Of a DNA stretch of 64,000 nucleotides, positions 28,861-38,606 are shown piece by piece. Numbering within the stretch: position 1 is the first letter of the stretch; every line of letters begins with the position of its first letter. Below the pieces are notes generated by a model, which saw nothing but the letters and a program-made list of their open reading frames with translations, did no database searches and was not told the origin of the DNA. The stretch spans positions 1 through 64,000 of the forward strand of contig CAIOCZ010000028.1 in the NCBI GenBank assembly GCA_903856805.1, given 5' to 3'. This DNA is from an uncultured cyanobacterium. GTDB taxonomy: Bacteria > Cyanobacteriota > Cyanobacteriia > PCC-6307 > Cyanobiaceae. The position numbers were made by a program, and so were the translations under genes.

Positions 28861-30072
28861 ATGCGTCCCGAATCCTCCGCGCTGCAGGACCTCGTCCGAC
28901 AGCTGCACCATGACGGCACCCCCTGGTTGCCCTGTGGCTTGGCCAGCCGGCTCGATTGGGGTGCCCCGGTGGCCCCCGGCTGTGGCTCCCTGAGCTGCGC
29001 CGCCCTGGATCGAATTCTCGAGCACAACCCCGGGGACTTCACGATCACGGTGGAGGCCGGCGCTCCCCTGGCGGCGGTGCAGCAGGCCCTGGCGGAGCAC
29101 GGCCAGTGGCTGGCGGTGGATCGGCCCTGGGGCACGGGTCAAGCGCCGGCCAGCGCCGGCAGCATCGGCGGATTGGTGGCCCGGGGCCTGGCCGGCGGTT
29201 ACCGCCAGCGCTATCTCGGCATCCGGGACCAGTTGATCGGCATCCGTGTCCTGCGCGCCGATGGGGTGGAGGCCCGGGCCGGCGGCAAGGTGGTGAAGAA
29301 CGTGGCGGGCTACGACCTGATGCGCCTGTTCACGGGCAGCTGGGGCAGCCTGGGGTTGATCACCGAAGTCACCTTGCGCACCCTGCCGTTGCCGCCCCAG
29401 CGGCGCGGCCTGTTGGTTCAGGGTTCCCTCCAGGCCCTCGCCGAGTTGAGCCGCAAGCTGCTGCACTCCAGCCTCACCCCGGAGCGGGTCGACTGGTGGA
29501 GCGCGTCCCTGGCCGCCGCCGCCGGGCTGGAGGCCCAGCCCTTGGTGGTGGTCGGCCTGGCCAGCATCGATGCGGCCAGCCTCAATCACCAGATCGCCAC
29601 GCTGCGCAGTTCCACCGCCTTGGCCTGTCGTGACCTCGCGGCGGAGGAACTCCACCACCTACACATCGTGGCCCGTGGCGCCACGGCCGACGGCGTCGCC
29701 CTCCCCCGCTGGCTGCTGCGGCTCGGGGTGAATCCCGACCAGATTTCCAGTCTGCTGGCCGCCCCCGAGCTGGACACTTTGGCGGTGGATCTGGCCGTTA
29801 GCAGTGGCCTGGGCATGGCCTGGACCCTGGAAGATCCGGCGGGGCCGAGCGAGCCGATGGCGGAGCGCATCGCCCGGCTGCGTCAGCTCTGTGGGCGTTT
29901 GGGGGGGCACCTCACCGTCCTGCGTCAACCAGCGGAAAGTTCATTGGCCAGCTGGGAGGATGCCCCTTCCCGTCCGTTGATCGAGGCGGTCAAGTATTGC
30001 TTTGATCCGCGGGCCCAGCTGGCTCCCAATCGGCTGCCGGGGGTACGGCCAACCCGGGCCCAGTGCTCCTAA
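28861..30072 (+). CDS. glcE: FAD-binding glycolate oxidase subunit GlcE-like
   Basis: MRPESSALQDLVRQLHHDG...ITVEAGAPLAAVQQALAEHGQWLAVDRPWGTGQAPASAGSIGGLVARGLAGG...GGKVVKNVAGYDLMRLFTGSWGSLGLITEVTLRTLP. Confidence 0.88.
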   Translation: MRPESSALQDLVRQLHHDGTPWLPCGLASRLDWGAPVAPGCGSLSCAALDRILEHNPGDFTITVEAGAPLAAVQQALAEHGQWLAVDRPWGTGQAPASAGSIGGLVARGLAGGYRQRYLGIRDQLIGIRVLRADGVEARAGGKVVKNVAGYDLMRLFTGSWGSLGLITEVTLRTLPLPPQRRGLLVQGSLQALAELSRKLLHSSLTPERVDWWSASLAAAAGLEAQPLVVVGLASIDAASLNHQIATLRSSTALACRDLAAEELHHLHIVARGATADGVALPRWLLRLGVNPDQISSLLAAPELDTLAVDLAVSSGLGMAWTLEDPAGPSEPMAERIARLRQLCGRLGGHLTVLRQPAESSLASWEDAPSRPLIEAVKYCFDPRAQLAPNRLPGVRPTRAQCS

Positions 30073-30077
30073 CAGGG

Positions 30078-30992
30078 TTAGACACCGGCAGAAGCGACGG
30101 GACTTTGGCAGCGCTCGGCCTCGGCGTTGGTGAGCCAGTCGAGCAAGGCGGCATTCACCTGATCGGGCACTTCGTCGTGGGGGCAGTGGCCGGCCTCCAG
30201 CACCACCTCCTTGGTGCCGGCCGGGGCGTGGCGCAAAAACTGGCTGCGCCGGCCGGCGGCGTTGATCCAGGGATCGCGGATTCCCCAGATCAGTAGCAAG
30301 GGGGCCCGTAGGTGGGCGAACAGGCTGTCGAGGGGCTGACCGCGGGGAATGGCGAACACGGTGCGGAAGACCCCGAAGGCCCCCCGATCCAGGGAAGGGC
30401 GCCGGATTGCTTCCACGAGCTCCTCATCCACGTTGGTCCGATCCAGATACACCTGGTTCAAGGTGCGGCGGATCGTGGCCGGCCGGCGCAGATTTTCGAA
30501 CAGGAGCCGCTGCACCACTGGACTGTTCAACAGGGCCATGGCGATGGTGCGCCGCGCGATCGCGCCCCATCCCTGGGGCGTTTCCCGTTCATCGCTGAAG
30601 GGACCGGCCGCATTGAGCAGGACCACCCCGGCGCAGTCGTCCTCCAGGGCCACCGCCGCCGCCAGGGCGGCAAAGCCCCCCAGGGAATTGCCCACCAGCA
30701 CCGTGGGCCGGCCGATGCGCTCGCGCACATAGGCCACCAGTTGATCCCGCCAGAGATCGCCGCCGTAGGGCAGGTCGGCGGGTTTGGCACTGCGGCCGAA
30801 GCCCAGTAGATCGAGGGCATGCACCTCATGGAGCCCTGCCAGCACTGGGATGTTGTGGCGCCAGTGGTCCGTGGAGGCACCAAAGCCATGCACCAGCAAC
30901 AGGGCGGGTCCGCGGGGGCTGGCCGGGGAGGCGCTCAGGTAATGGATCGACTGATCGCGATACCGCCAGGGGTTGGTGATCGCTGCGCTCAT
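30078..30992 (-). CDS. alpha/beta hydrolase
   Basis: MSAAITNPWRYRDQSIHYLSAS...LLLVHGFGASTDHWRHNIPVLAGLHEVHALDLLGFGRS...VLVGNSLGGFAALAAAV. Confidence 0.9.
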   Translation of the reverse strand: MSAAITNPWRYRDQSIHYLSASPASPRGPALLLVHGFGASTDHWRHNIPVLAGLHEVHALDLLGFGRSAKPADLPYGGDLWRDQLVAYVRERIGRPTVLVGNSLGGFAALAAAVALEDDCAGVVLLNAAGPFSDERETPQGWGAIARRTIAMALLNSPVVQRLLFENLRRPATIRRTLNQVYLDRTNVDEELVEAIRRPSLDRGAFGVFRTVFAIPRGQPLDSLFAHLRAPLLLIWGIRDPWINAAGRRSQFLRHAPAGTKEVVLEAGHCPHDEVPDQVNAALLDWLTNAEAERCQSPVASAGV

Positions 30993-31074
30993 CGTCGGTC
31001 CTGGCCCTGGGTTGGTCCCGGATGCTAGGGAGAACACCGTTCCCCAAGGCGCCAGAACCCAGGAGTGCGGGGGG

Positions 31075-31668
31075 TTAGCGCCAGTCCAGCCAGGGCAGCC
31101 GAGGCACGATCGCTGCGGTGGTGGAGCGATAGCTGGCATAGGCAGGATGGAGCTCCATCAAGGCCCGTTCTTCCCGCCGGGCTTTTCCCCCCATAACGGC
31201 TGCTAGGGCCAGGAGCAGAGCCAGGTGCAGCAGGCTGCCCAGCAGCAGGGTCATGCCCAGGGCGCCGATCAGGATGGCCTGGTAAAGGGGATGGCGACAG
31301 CGGGCGTAGGGCCCCTCCCGCACCAACGCCGCGCCGTCCATCGGCTCGGGCAGGGGGCTCAGGCTGGAGCCCAGCCGCAGGAGCGACTGCACGGCTGAGG
31401 CCAGGGCCAACAGCACCAGGGCGGCCCCGATCAGGCGCAGGGCCAGCGGCCACACCAAGGGCAGGGCCACGGTGGGCGGCCGGGCCGGCAGGAGCAGGGC
31501 CGCCAGCAACAGCAGCTGGGCCAGCAACCACCATTCTCCGCGGCGATTGTTCCGCCAACCCGCCAGGCTGAAGCCCCAATGCTGCAGCAGGCCTACCAAG
31601 CCGCCTCCCGGCGCTGCAGGGGCGGCCTGAGCAGACTCAGACGGGCCATTAGATGGTGGCGTTGGCAT
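31075..31668 (-). CDS. isoprenylcysteine carboxyl methyltransferase-like membrane methyltransferase
   Basis: LVREGPYARCRHPLYQAILIGALGMTLL...KARREERALMELHPAYASYRSTTAAIVPRLPWL. Confidence 0.8.
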   Translation of the reverse strand: MPTPPSNGPSESAQAAPAAPGGGLVGLLQHWGFSLAGWRNNRRGEWWLLAQLLLLAALLLPARPPTVALPLVWPLALRLIGAALVLLALASAVQSLLRLGSSLSPLPEPMDGAALVREGPYARCRHPLYQAILIGALGMTLLLGSLLHLALLLALAAVMGGKARREERALMELHPAYASYRSTTAAIVPRLPWLDWR

Positions 31669-33046
31669 GGTCAGCCTGGCCGGATAACACCAGTCTGAGC
31701 AGGATCGGCGCCAGGAAGGTGGTGCCGATCACCATCAATAAAATGGCAGCCTCTAGGGGCGGGGTCAGCAAGTGGGCCTGGCTGCCGAGGCCGAGGAAGA
31801 TCAGGCCCACCTCTCCCCGGGGCAGCATGCCCAGGCCCACGAGGAGCCGGTTGGTGGGTTCCTGGCTGCGATAGCTCCAGCCGGCCGCCAGCTTGCCCAC
31901 CACCGCCACCACTAGCAGGAAGGCCGCCACCACCAGCCCTTCCCGGTTGGCGGGATCGAAGGGGTTGAGCACGGATAGGTCCATGCCGATCCCGATGAGC
32001 ACAAAAAAGACGGTGGCGAACAGGGCCACCAGCGGCTTGACGGTGTCCTGCACCGCTTCGGAACGATTGGATCCACTGAGGATCAGTCCGCCGGCAAAGG
32101 CCCCCAGGGCGGCCTCCAGGCCCATCGCCTCGGCGATGAAGCAGCACAAGGTGAGCACCACAAAGCCCGCCACCACCACCTCGCCGGGGGCCTTGAGCTG
32201 GTCGAGGAGTTGATCGAACACCGGTCCGGCGAAGCGGCTGAGCAGGACCGCGACGGTCACGAACAGAACCGCCGCCGCCACCAGTTGGAGCACTGGCCCC
32301 AGGGTGAACCCGCCGCCGCCGGCCAGGCTGACCACCACGGCCAGGATGACAATCCCCAGGATGTCGTCGAGGACGGCAGCGCCGATCACGATCTGTCCCT
32401 CCCGACTGCGCAGCATCTTTAGTTCGGAGAACACGCTTGCGGTGATACCGATGCTGGTGGCGGTCATGGCGGCCCCGGCGAAGATCGCCAGCAAGAGGGG
32501 CAGATGAAACAGGGTGGTCAGGCCGAGAGTGCCGAGGGTGAAGGGCAGAAGCACGCCGGTGATGGCCACGGTGATGGCCTGCCATCCAACGGCAAGGAGC
32601 TCATCGAGGTCACATTCCAGGCCGGTGAGGAACAGCAGGGCATAGAGGCCGAGCCTGCCCACCTGCTGCAGGCTGGGAAAGGTTTCGGCGTAGAGGCTCT
32701 GCACTGTGTCCGCAGGGACATCCGCTAGGTGCGCCACCAGATCCACCGGTACCGCACTCAGCTGGGTTAGCAGCTCCGGGGGTACCAGGAGATGCACCCC
32801 CGAAACTCCGATCGCCACCCCCGCCAACAGTTCCCCCAGGATCGTGGGCAGCTGGAGGCGCACCATCAGTTCGGCCATGGCCCGGGCGGCCACAAAGATC
32901 ACCAGGAACCGACCCACCTCCACCAGGGTCTCAGCGGCTTCCAGTTGATGGCTGCCGAGCTCCAGCAGCACGGGGGGCAGAACCATGGCAGATGCACAAG
33001 CCGGCCTGACCCTAGGCGCCGCAGCTCCAAGGGTGTTCGCTTGCAA
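31649..33046 (-). CDS. cation:proton antiporter (CPA2/KefB-NapA type)
   Basis: About 12 TM segments; LQLPTILGELLAGVAIGVSGVHLL...GLEAALGAFAGGLILSGSNRSEAVQ. Start may be internal (MVLPPVLLELG). Confidence 0.88.
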   Translation of the reverse strand: MQANTLGAAAPRVRPACASAMVLPPVLLELGSHQLEAAETLVEVGRFLVIFVAARAMAELMVRLQLPTILGELLAGVAIGVSGVHLLVPPELLTQLSAVPVDLVAHLADVPADTVQSLYAETFPSLQQVGRLGLYALLFLTGLECDLDELLAVGWQAITVAITGVLLPFTLGTLGLTTLFHLPLLLAIFAGAAMTATSIGITASVFSELKMLRSREGQIVIGAAVLDDILGIVILAVVVSLAGGGGFTLGPVLQLVAAAVLFVTVAVLLSRFAGPVFDQLLDQLKAPGEVVVAGFVVLTLCCFIAEAMGLEAALGAFAGGLILSGSNRSEAVQDTVKPLVALFATVFFVLIGIGMDLSVLNPFDPANREGLVVAAFLLVVAVVGKLAAGWSYRSQEPTNRLLVGLGMLPRGEVGLIFLGLGSQAHLLTPPLEAAILLMVIGTTFLAPILLRLVLSGQADHANATI

Positions 33047-33147
33047 ACCTCGCCCCGGCCGAATCGCTGAGTACTGAATCCACCGCTACCGTCCCATGGA
33101 GTGCTTAATGGCAGTCGCCAGCTCAAATTTCGCCATCGGCCGTCGCC

Positions 33148-35676
33148 ATGACTGACCATCCACCTCTAAATCTGCGGCTGCCGACCCCTGGCTGCGATGC
33201 CGACCCTGACCGCAGCGGCCTCACGGCCGATGACGTGTTCGATGGCATGACCGAACATTTGTTCTACACACTGGGCAAGCTTGCGCCTGCGGCTAGTCGT
33301 CATGATCTGTACATGGCGTTGAGCTATGCGGTGCGGGATCGGTTGATGACCCGTTATCTCGCTGGGATTGAGGCCATTAACGCTAGCCCGACCAGGGTGG
33401 TGGCCTATCTGTCGGCTGAATTTTTGATTGGGCCGCAACTGAACAACAATCTGTTGATGCTGGGGATCCAGCAGGAAGCGGCGGAGGCGCTGCGTCGTTT
33501 TGGCATCCAAGATCTGGAGGAGATTCTGGATGTGGAGGAGGAGCCTGGCTTGGGCAACGGGGGCCTGGGTCGGTTGGCGGCCTGTTTCCTCGAATCCCTG
33601 GCTTCGCTACAGATTCCCGCTACCGGTTATGGTATTCGCTACGAATTTGGAATATTTGATCAGCTGATCCGTGATGGATGGCAGGTTGAAATTACGGACA
33701 AATGGTTGAAGGCCGGCTGGCCTTGGGAAATCCCCCATCCTGACCAGGCCTGTTTTGTTGGCTTTGGCGGCCGCACGGAAAGCTACCGCGATGCCCAGGG
33801 CTCCTACCGGGTGCGTTGGATCCCGGCGGAACATGCCATTGGTATTCCCCACGATGTCCCTGTGCTCGGATTTCGAGTCAACACCTGTGATCGGCTGAGG
33901 CTGTGGCGTGCCGATGCCACGGAATCATTTGACTTCTATGCGTTTAATATTGGTGACTATTATGGGGCTGTTGAGGAGAAAGTGGGTTCGGAAACTCTCT
34001 CCAAGGTTCTCTATCCCAATGATGGTACGGACGAGGGGCGGCGCTTGAGGTTGAAGCAACAGCATTTCTTTGTGAGTTGCTCCTTGCAGGACATGATCCG
34101 CAATTTGGATCTGCGGGGGATCCCGATCGATGAGTTTCCTGACCATTGGGCCGTTCAGCTTAATGACACGCATCCCTCGATAGCGGTTGCCGAGCTGATG
34201 CGGCTGCTGCTTGATGATAAGCATCTGGACTGGGAGCAGGCCTGGGACATCACGACGCGTTCACTATCTTATACCAATCACACGCTTTTGCCAGAGGCGC
34301 TGGAGAAGTGGGGCTTGAATCTGTTCGCCTCCCTGTTGCCCCGTCATCTGGAATTGATCTACGAGATCAATCGCCGTTTTCTCCAGCAAGTCCGTCTTAG
34401 ATATCCCGGTAACGATCAGGTCCTGCGCCGCGTTTCGATTATTGATGACGAGGGCAACAAGGCTGTGCGCATGGCCAACTTGGCCACCATCGCCTCTCAC
34501 CATGTGAACGGAGTGGCGGCCCTGCACAGTGAACTTGTGAAGCAGGATCTGTTTCCAGAGTTTGCTGACCTCTGGCCGGATAAGTTCACCAACGTCACCA
34601 ATGGCGTGACGCCTCGTCGATGGATTGCCTTGGCTAATCCGAAGCTCACAACACTTTTGAATGAGGCGATTGGTGAGGGCTGGATCAGTGATCTTGACCA
34701 GCTTCGGGGCCTAGAGCGTTATGTGGATGACACGGGCTTTCTGGACCGGTGGGATTCCACCAAGCTCGCCGTCAAAAATCATCTCTGCCGCTATATCAAT
34801 GCTCACGCAGGTGTTTCCGTCGATCCAAGCTCGCTTTTTGATGTTCAGGTAAAGCGTATTCATGAATATAAGCGTCAGCATCTCAATGCTCTCCAGGTTG
34901 TGGCCCAGTACCTGCGAATCAAAAATGGCTTGGGGGATGGCATGGCACCGCGAACGGTGATCTTTGGCGGGAAAGCTGCTCCCGGCTATGCCATGGCCAA
35001 GTTAATCATTCGCTTTATTAATGGCATTGCTGAAACCATCAATGCCGATCCTGATATGGATGGACGCCTGCGAGTGATTTTTCTGGCGGATTACAATGTG
35101 AAGCTGGGCGAGCGAGTGTATCCAGCGGCTGACCTTTCCGAGCAGATTTCCACGGCTGGGAAAGAGGCTTCTGGTACGGGCAATATGAAGTTTGCGATGA
35201 ATGGTGCCCTCACGATTGGAACTCTTGATGGTGCCAATGTGGAGATACGTGAGCAGGTGGGTTCGGAAAACTTCTTCCTATTCGGCAAGACCACTGAGGA
35301 AATTGTGGATCTTCACCGCAAGGGATATCGCCCCTGGGAGCTCATCGCATCAGTGCCCGAATTGCCAGAGGTTCTTCGGCTGATTGAGCAGGGGCATTTC
35401 AGCGATGGGGATGGTGAATTGTTCCGGCCGCTGCTTCAAAACCTCACGGGGAACGATCCATTTTTTGTGTTGGCCGACTTCCAGTCCTACATGGAGGCCC
35501 AAGCTGAGGTGAGTCAGGCTTGGAGCGACAGGGGCCGTTGGAACCGGATGTCCCTGCTCAACACCGCCAGATCGGGCTTCTTTTCCTCGGATCGATCCAT
35601 TCGCGACTATGCACAGCGAATTTGGAAGGCAGAGGAATTCCCTGTCACCATCACTTGCGATCGGACCGAAGCCTGA
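33148..35676 (+). CDS. glgP: glycogen/alpha-glucan phosphorylase
   Basis: VAYLSAEFLIGPQLNNNLLML...EEPGLGNGGLGRLAACFLESLA...RIHEYKRQHLNAL...EASGTGNMKFAMNGALTIGTLDGANVEI. Confidence 0.97.
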   Translation: MTDHPPLNLRLPTPGCDADPDRSGLTADDVFDGMTEHLFYTLGKLAPAASRHDLYMALSYAVRDRLMTRYLAGIEAINASPTRVVAYLSAEFLIGPQLNNNLLMLGIQQEAAEALRRFGIQDLEEILDVEEEPGLGNGGLGRLAACFLESLASLQIPATGYGIRYEFGIFDQLIRDGWQVEITDKWLKAGWPWEIPHPDQACFVGFGGRTESYRDAQGSYRVRWIPAEHAIGIPHDVPVLGFRVNTCDRLRLWRADATESFDFYAFNIGDYYGAVEEKVGSETLSKVLYPNDGTDEGRRLRLKQQHFFVSCSLQDMIRNLDLRGIPIDEFPDHWAVQLNDTHPSIAVAELMRLLLDDKHLDWEQAWDITTRSLSYTNHTLLPEALEKWGLNLFASLLPRHLELIYEINRRFLQQVRLRYPGNDQVLRRVSIIDDEGNKAVRMANLATIASHHVNGVAALHSELVKQDLFPEFADLWPDKFTNVTNGVTPRRWIALANPKLTTLLNEAIGEGWISDLDQLRGLERYVDDTGFLDRWDSTKLAVKNHLCRYINAHAGVSVDPSSLFDVQVKRIHEYKRQHLNALQVVAQYLRIKNGLGDGMAPRTVIFGGKAAPGYAMAKLIIRFINGIAETINADPDMDGRLRVIFLADYNVKLGERVYPAADLSEQISTAGKEASGTGNMKFAMNGALTIGTLDGANVEIREQVGSENFFLFGKTTEEIVDLHRKGYRPWELIASVPELPEVLRLIEQGHFSDGDGELFRPLLQNLTGNDPFFVLADFQSYMEAQAEVSQAWSDRGRWNRMSLLNTARSGFFSSDRSIRDYAQRIWKAEEFPVTITCDRTEA

Positions 35677-35694
35677 GAAGCGTCCCCTAGGGGA

Positions 35695-36177
35695 TCACCC
35701 CCGATCGGGAAGGTCGGGGGTTTGGTGAAGCAGGCGATTGAGGCGCAAGCGATCGGCGTTGAGGGGATCGGGGGCTAACTCTCCGGCCAGCTCACGGAAT
35801 TTTTGCTCCACCTCTTCCGGGACGCGCACATCAAAAATGCGCTCCATCAAGGCCTCAATGGAGAACAGGTGGGCGTTGATGTTCTCCAGATCGGCCATCG
35901 CTTGCTGGATCCCGTCGGTTTCCGGGGGCGGGGTGGCGCTTCGTCCTGCGGGTTCAGCCGTCGGGGTGGGAGCAGCATCGCTGTCGCCATAGTGCTTCTG
36001 GAGATCCTCTAGGACGCGTCCAGCCAAAGTTCGAAAGGACTGCAGCGCAGCCCAATTGAGCTCCTGTTGTTGACGCAGGCTGGGATTTTCGCGAATCAAC
36101 CGGTCGTGTTCCCGATAGAAGCGTTGGCAATCCGGGCATTGGCAGGGCTCTTCTGGCACCGCTTCCCCTGTGCTCAT
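35695..36177 (-). CDS. conserved hypothetical protein with N-terminal CxCxxC
   Basis: MSTGEAVPEEPCQCPDCQRFYREHDRLIRENPSLRQQQELNWAALQSF; 160 aa. Confidence 0.7.
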   Translation of the reverse strand: MSTGEAVPEEPCQCPDCQRFYREHDRLIRENPSLRQQQELNWAALQSFRTLAGRVLEDLQKHYGDSDAAPTPTAEPAGRSATPPPETDGIQQAMADLENINAHLFSIEALMERIFDVRVPEEVEQKFRELAGELAPDPLNADRLRLNRLLHQTPDLPDRG

Positions 36178-36224
36178 CGTTCTCCATCATGGCACCCAAC
36201 CCGCGATGCTGGCTGGGTGTGGGC

Positions 36225-36579
36225 TCAGGCGGCGAGCGGCGGGTCGCCGGAGTCCTCCAGATCGTGATCGGACTCCTGCTCTCCGGAGCTGTCCCAGGCG
36301 GCCGGCAAAGGAATTTCGATGGAGGTCACCACCTGGATGACGTCGCGCAGGCGCATCGAATCGGCAAACCAGCCCATGGCCTGCTCCACGTCACCCCGGC
36401 GCTCCGCATCAATGGCCTGTTCCTCATGGGCTTCGGCCAGTAGGGCCAGCCAGCAGAGGCAGCGGGCCTGAACCACAGACAGATCGAGCTCGTCGGGTTG
36501 GCTGTCGGCGATCCGTTCGCTTTCCTGCTGCACGAGCAGCCGCAGACGCAGGTCGTGAAGCTGGGTCATCCGATCCATG
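36225..36579 (-). CDS. conserved hypothetical protein
   Basis: MDRMTQLHDLRLRLLVQQESERIADSQPDELDLSVVQARCLCWLALLAEAHEEQAI; ORF open to 36653. Confidence 0.65.
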
Positions 36580-36720
36580 ACGACTGCTCCCACGGTAGCG
36601 GCGGGAAACCAACGGGGTCTGTCCCGCTTGGTAGTGCAGGTTACGGAGGGCATCCAGTCCTGCGGCTGGCCGCGAGACCAGGACTGGATCAGGAGGGGGC
36701 CTTCTGTTGTTGGGGAGGAC

Positions 36721-36793
<73 letters not shown>

Positions 36794-36889
36794 AGAGTTT
36801 TAATTATGCCTGAGACTGGTGTCAGTCTTTTTCTGAACGATGGAACGTTGTAACTACTGCTTTAGATTAGGCACTTCGGCTCCGTTGGC

Positions 36890-37693
36890 GTGACCAGTGA
36901 AAGTCCCACAGCCCCTGCGATGCGGGAGGTGAGCCAGGTACTGCACTGGTCAGGCATGACGTTGATTGGATTGTTCGCCGTGTCGTTTGCGGTGAGCGCC
37001 TGGCCGATTGCCGTGCTCGAGGCCCGATGGCAGCAGCAGACGGCCGAATCGTTGCTCAACGCAGCGCATTACCCCCTGGTCGGCGCCACGTTGATGGTGG
37101 TGGCCGGTTGCCTCAGTCCTTCCACCCGTCAGGAGGCCCAGCGCCTCCGCCTGGTCAGGCGGCTCTCCATTTGGGCGTGCGTGGGCTTTCTCTTACTGAT
37201 TCCTCTGTTGACGGTGGGGGGAAGTTCGGAGCTCAAGCAAAATCGCATGAATGCGCTCGCCAACAAGGCGCGTCTGGCGAAGGCCGTGAATTTGGTGCTG
37301 CGTGCCGATTCCGAGCCATCCCTGCGCCAGGCCGTCGAGCGTTTTCCCCTTCCCAATTCCGGCCTCCCCCCGGTTTTGCCTGCCTCCGTTCCAGAGGTCC
37401 GCAAAGACATCCTCATTGAGCTTGGCCCCAAACTGGAACGATTGAATAACCAGATTGATCAAGAGCTTGCGCGTCGCTTCAAGCGCCTCATCGGCAGCCT
37501 GTGCCGCGTGGTGCCCATGGCTCTGATCTATTTCTTCGGTTTCGCGGCCCTTGCCCAGGCTGATCCCTCCCAGCCCAACTTGCTGTCGAAGCTGTCCCAG
37601 CTCTCCCGCATGTCGTCCGCCAGCCCTTCCACCTCCTGGATGCCGAAGTTTGGCAAGGGGCGCTCCAGCTCCCGCAGAAGAAGCAGTCGCTAG
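36890..37693 (+). CDS. HpsJ-like integral membrane protein, paralogue 1
   Basis: Four hydrophobic segments; RRLSIWACVGFLLLIPLLTVGGSSELKQNRMNALANKARLAKAVNLVLRADSEPSLRQAVERFP, shared pattern with 37724 and 40966. Confidence 0.7.
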   Translation: MTSESPTAPAMREVSQVLHWSGMTLIGLFAVSFAVSAWPIAVLEARWQQQTAESLLNAAHYPLVGATLMVVAGCLSPSTRQEAQRLRLVRRLSIWACVGFLLLIPLLTVGGSSELKQNRMNALANKARLAKAVNLVLRADSEPSLRQAVERFPLPNSGLPPVLPASVPEVRKDILIELGPKLERLNNQIDQELARRFKRLIGSLCRVVPMALIYFFGFAALAQADPSQPNLLSKLSQLSRMSSASPSTSWMPKFGKGRSSSRRRSSR

Positions 37694-37723
37694 GCCTTCG
37701 CCCCCACCCCATCGATCCAGCTT

Positions 37724-38584
37724 GTGATGGTTTCCTCTGCTTCCGATCAACCCAACCGCCCGTCCACTTCCAATCAAGTTGAGAAGCCTCGGGTGCGGCG
37801 AACTGAGGCCGCCACCATCAGCTTGCGGGTGGGGTGGGTGCTGGCTGCGGCCTTCGTCATCAGCCTGATCCTTGCGGCCACGCCAGTCGCCCTTTTCGAT
37901 CCCGGGTGGTATGCCCGCTGGATCGGGGCCCTCATCGGCAATGGGGATCTGGCGTTGGTGGGAGTGGCACTCATGGTTCTTTCGGAGGGGCTGATGGGCA
38001 GTCGCAGGCTTCCCGCCGGCAGCCGTAGAACCCTGCTGCAGCCGCTCCGTTGGCTCCGGCGCGTCGCTCTCCTGGTGGCCCTGGGCTATTTCGCCCTTGT
38101 CCCGCTGCTCAGTTTCACGGCCTGGTCACAGCTCAAAACGCGTCAGCAAAACCTGGGGCAGAGCCTCACCACCATGACCCAGGTGGTCCAGGCCGTCGCC
38201 AAGGCCCAGGATCCCGCGCAGGTGGCGAATGCCCTGCGCGATTGGCCTGACCGATCCCTTGAGTTGCCTGTCCCACGGCTGGACGTGCCGTTCCCCTCCC
38301 AACGCAACCAGCTGGTGGCCGTGCTCAGCGGCCGTCAGGCCGAGTTGGCGGCCCATCGATCCCAGGGCGACCAGGCCCTTCTGCTGGCCCAATTGGCTCC
38401 CTGGTCTCGTAATGCGGCTTCCGCCCTTCTCTTGGGCAGTTTTTACTGGTTGGTTGGAGCTCGGTTCGGCCAAGGCAGCCGTAGCTCTCGATCAAGCAGC
38501 CGATCGGGAGGGCTGGAGCCAAGGTCAGGAATCCCAAACCAAGGCGACCCGAATGCTCCATCCAGTGCCGATGCAGTAAAGTGA
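37724..38584 (+). CDS. HpsJ-like integral membrane protein, paralogue 2
   Basis: RRVALLVALGYFALVPLLSFTAWSQLKTRQQNLGQSLTTMTQVVQAVAKAQDPAQVANALRDWP; same layout as 36890 and 40966. Confidence 0.68.
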   Translation: MMVSSASDQPNRPSTSNQVEKPRVRRTEAATISLRVGWVLAAAFVISLILAATPVALFDPGWYARWIGALIGNGDLALVGVALMVLSEGLMGSRRLPAGSRRTLLQPLRWLRRVALLVALGYFALVPLLSFTAWSQLKTRQQNLGQSLTTMTQVVQAVAKAQDPAQVANALRDWPDRSLELPVPRLDVPFPSQRNQLVAVLSGRQAELAAHRSQGDQALLLAQLAPWSRNAASALLLGSFYWLVGARFGQGSRSSRSSSRSGGLEPRSGIPNQGDPNAPSSADAVK

Positions 38585-38606
38585 TGGGGATCAATTTATT
38601 ATTGCC

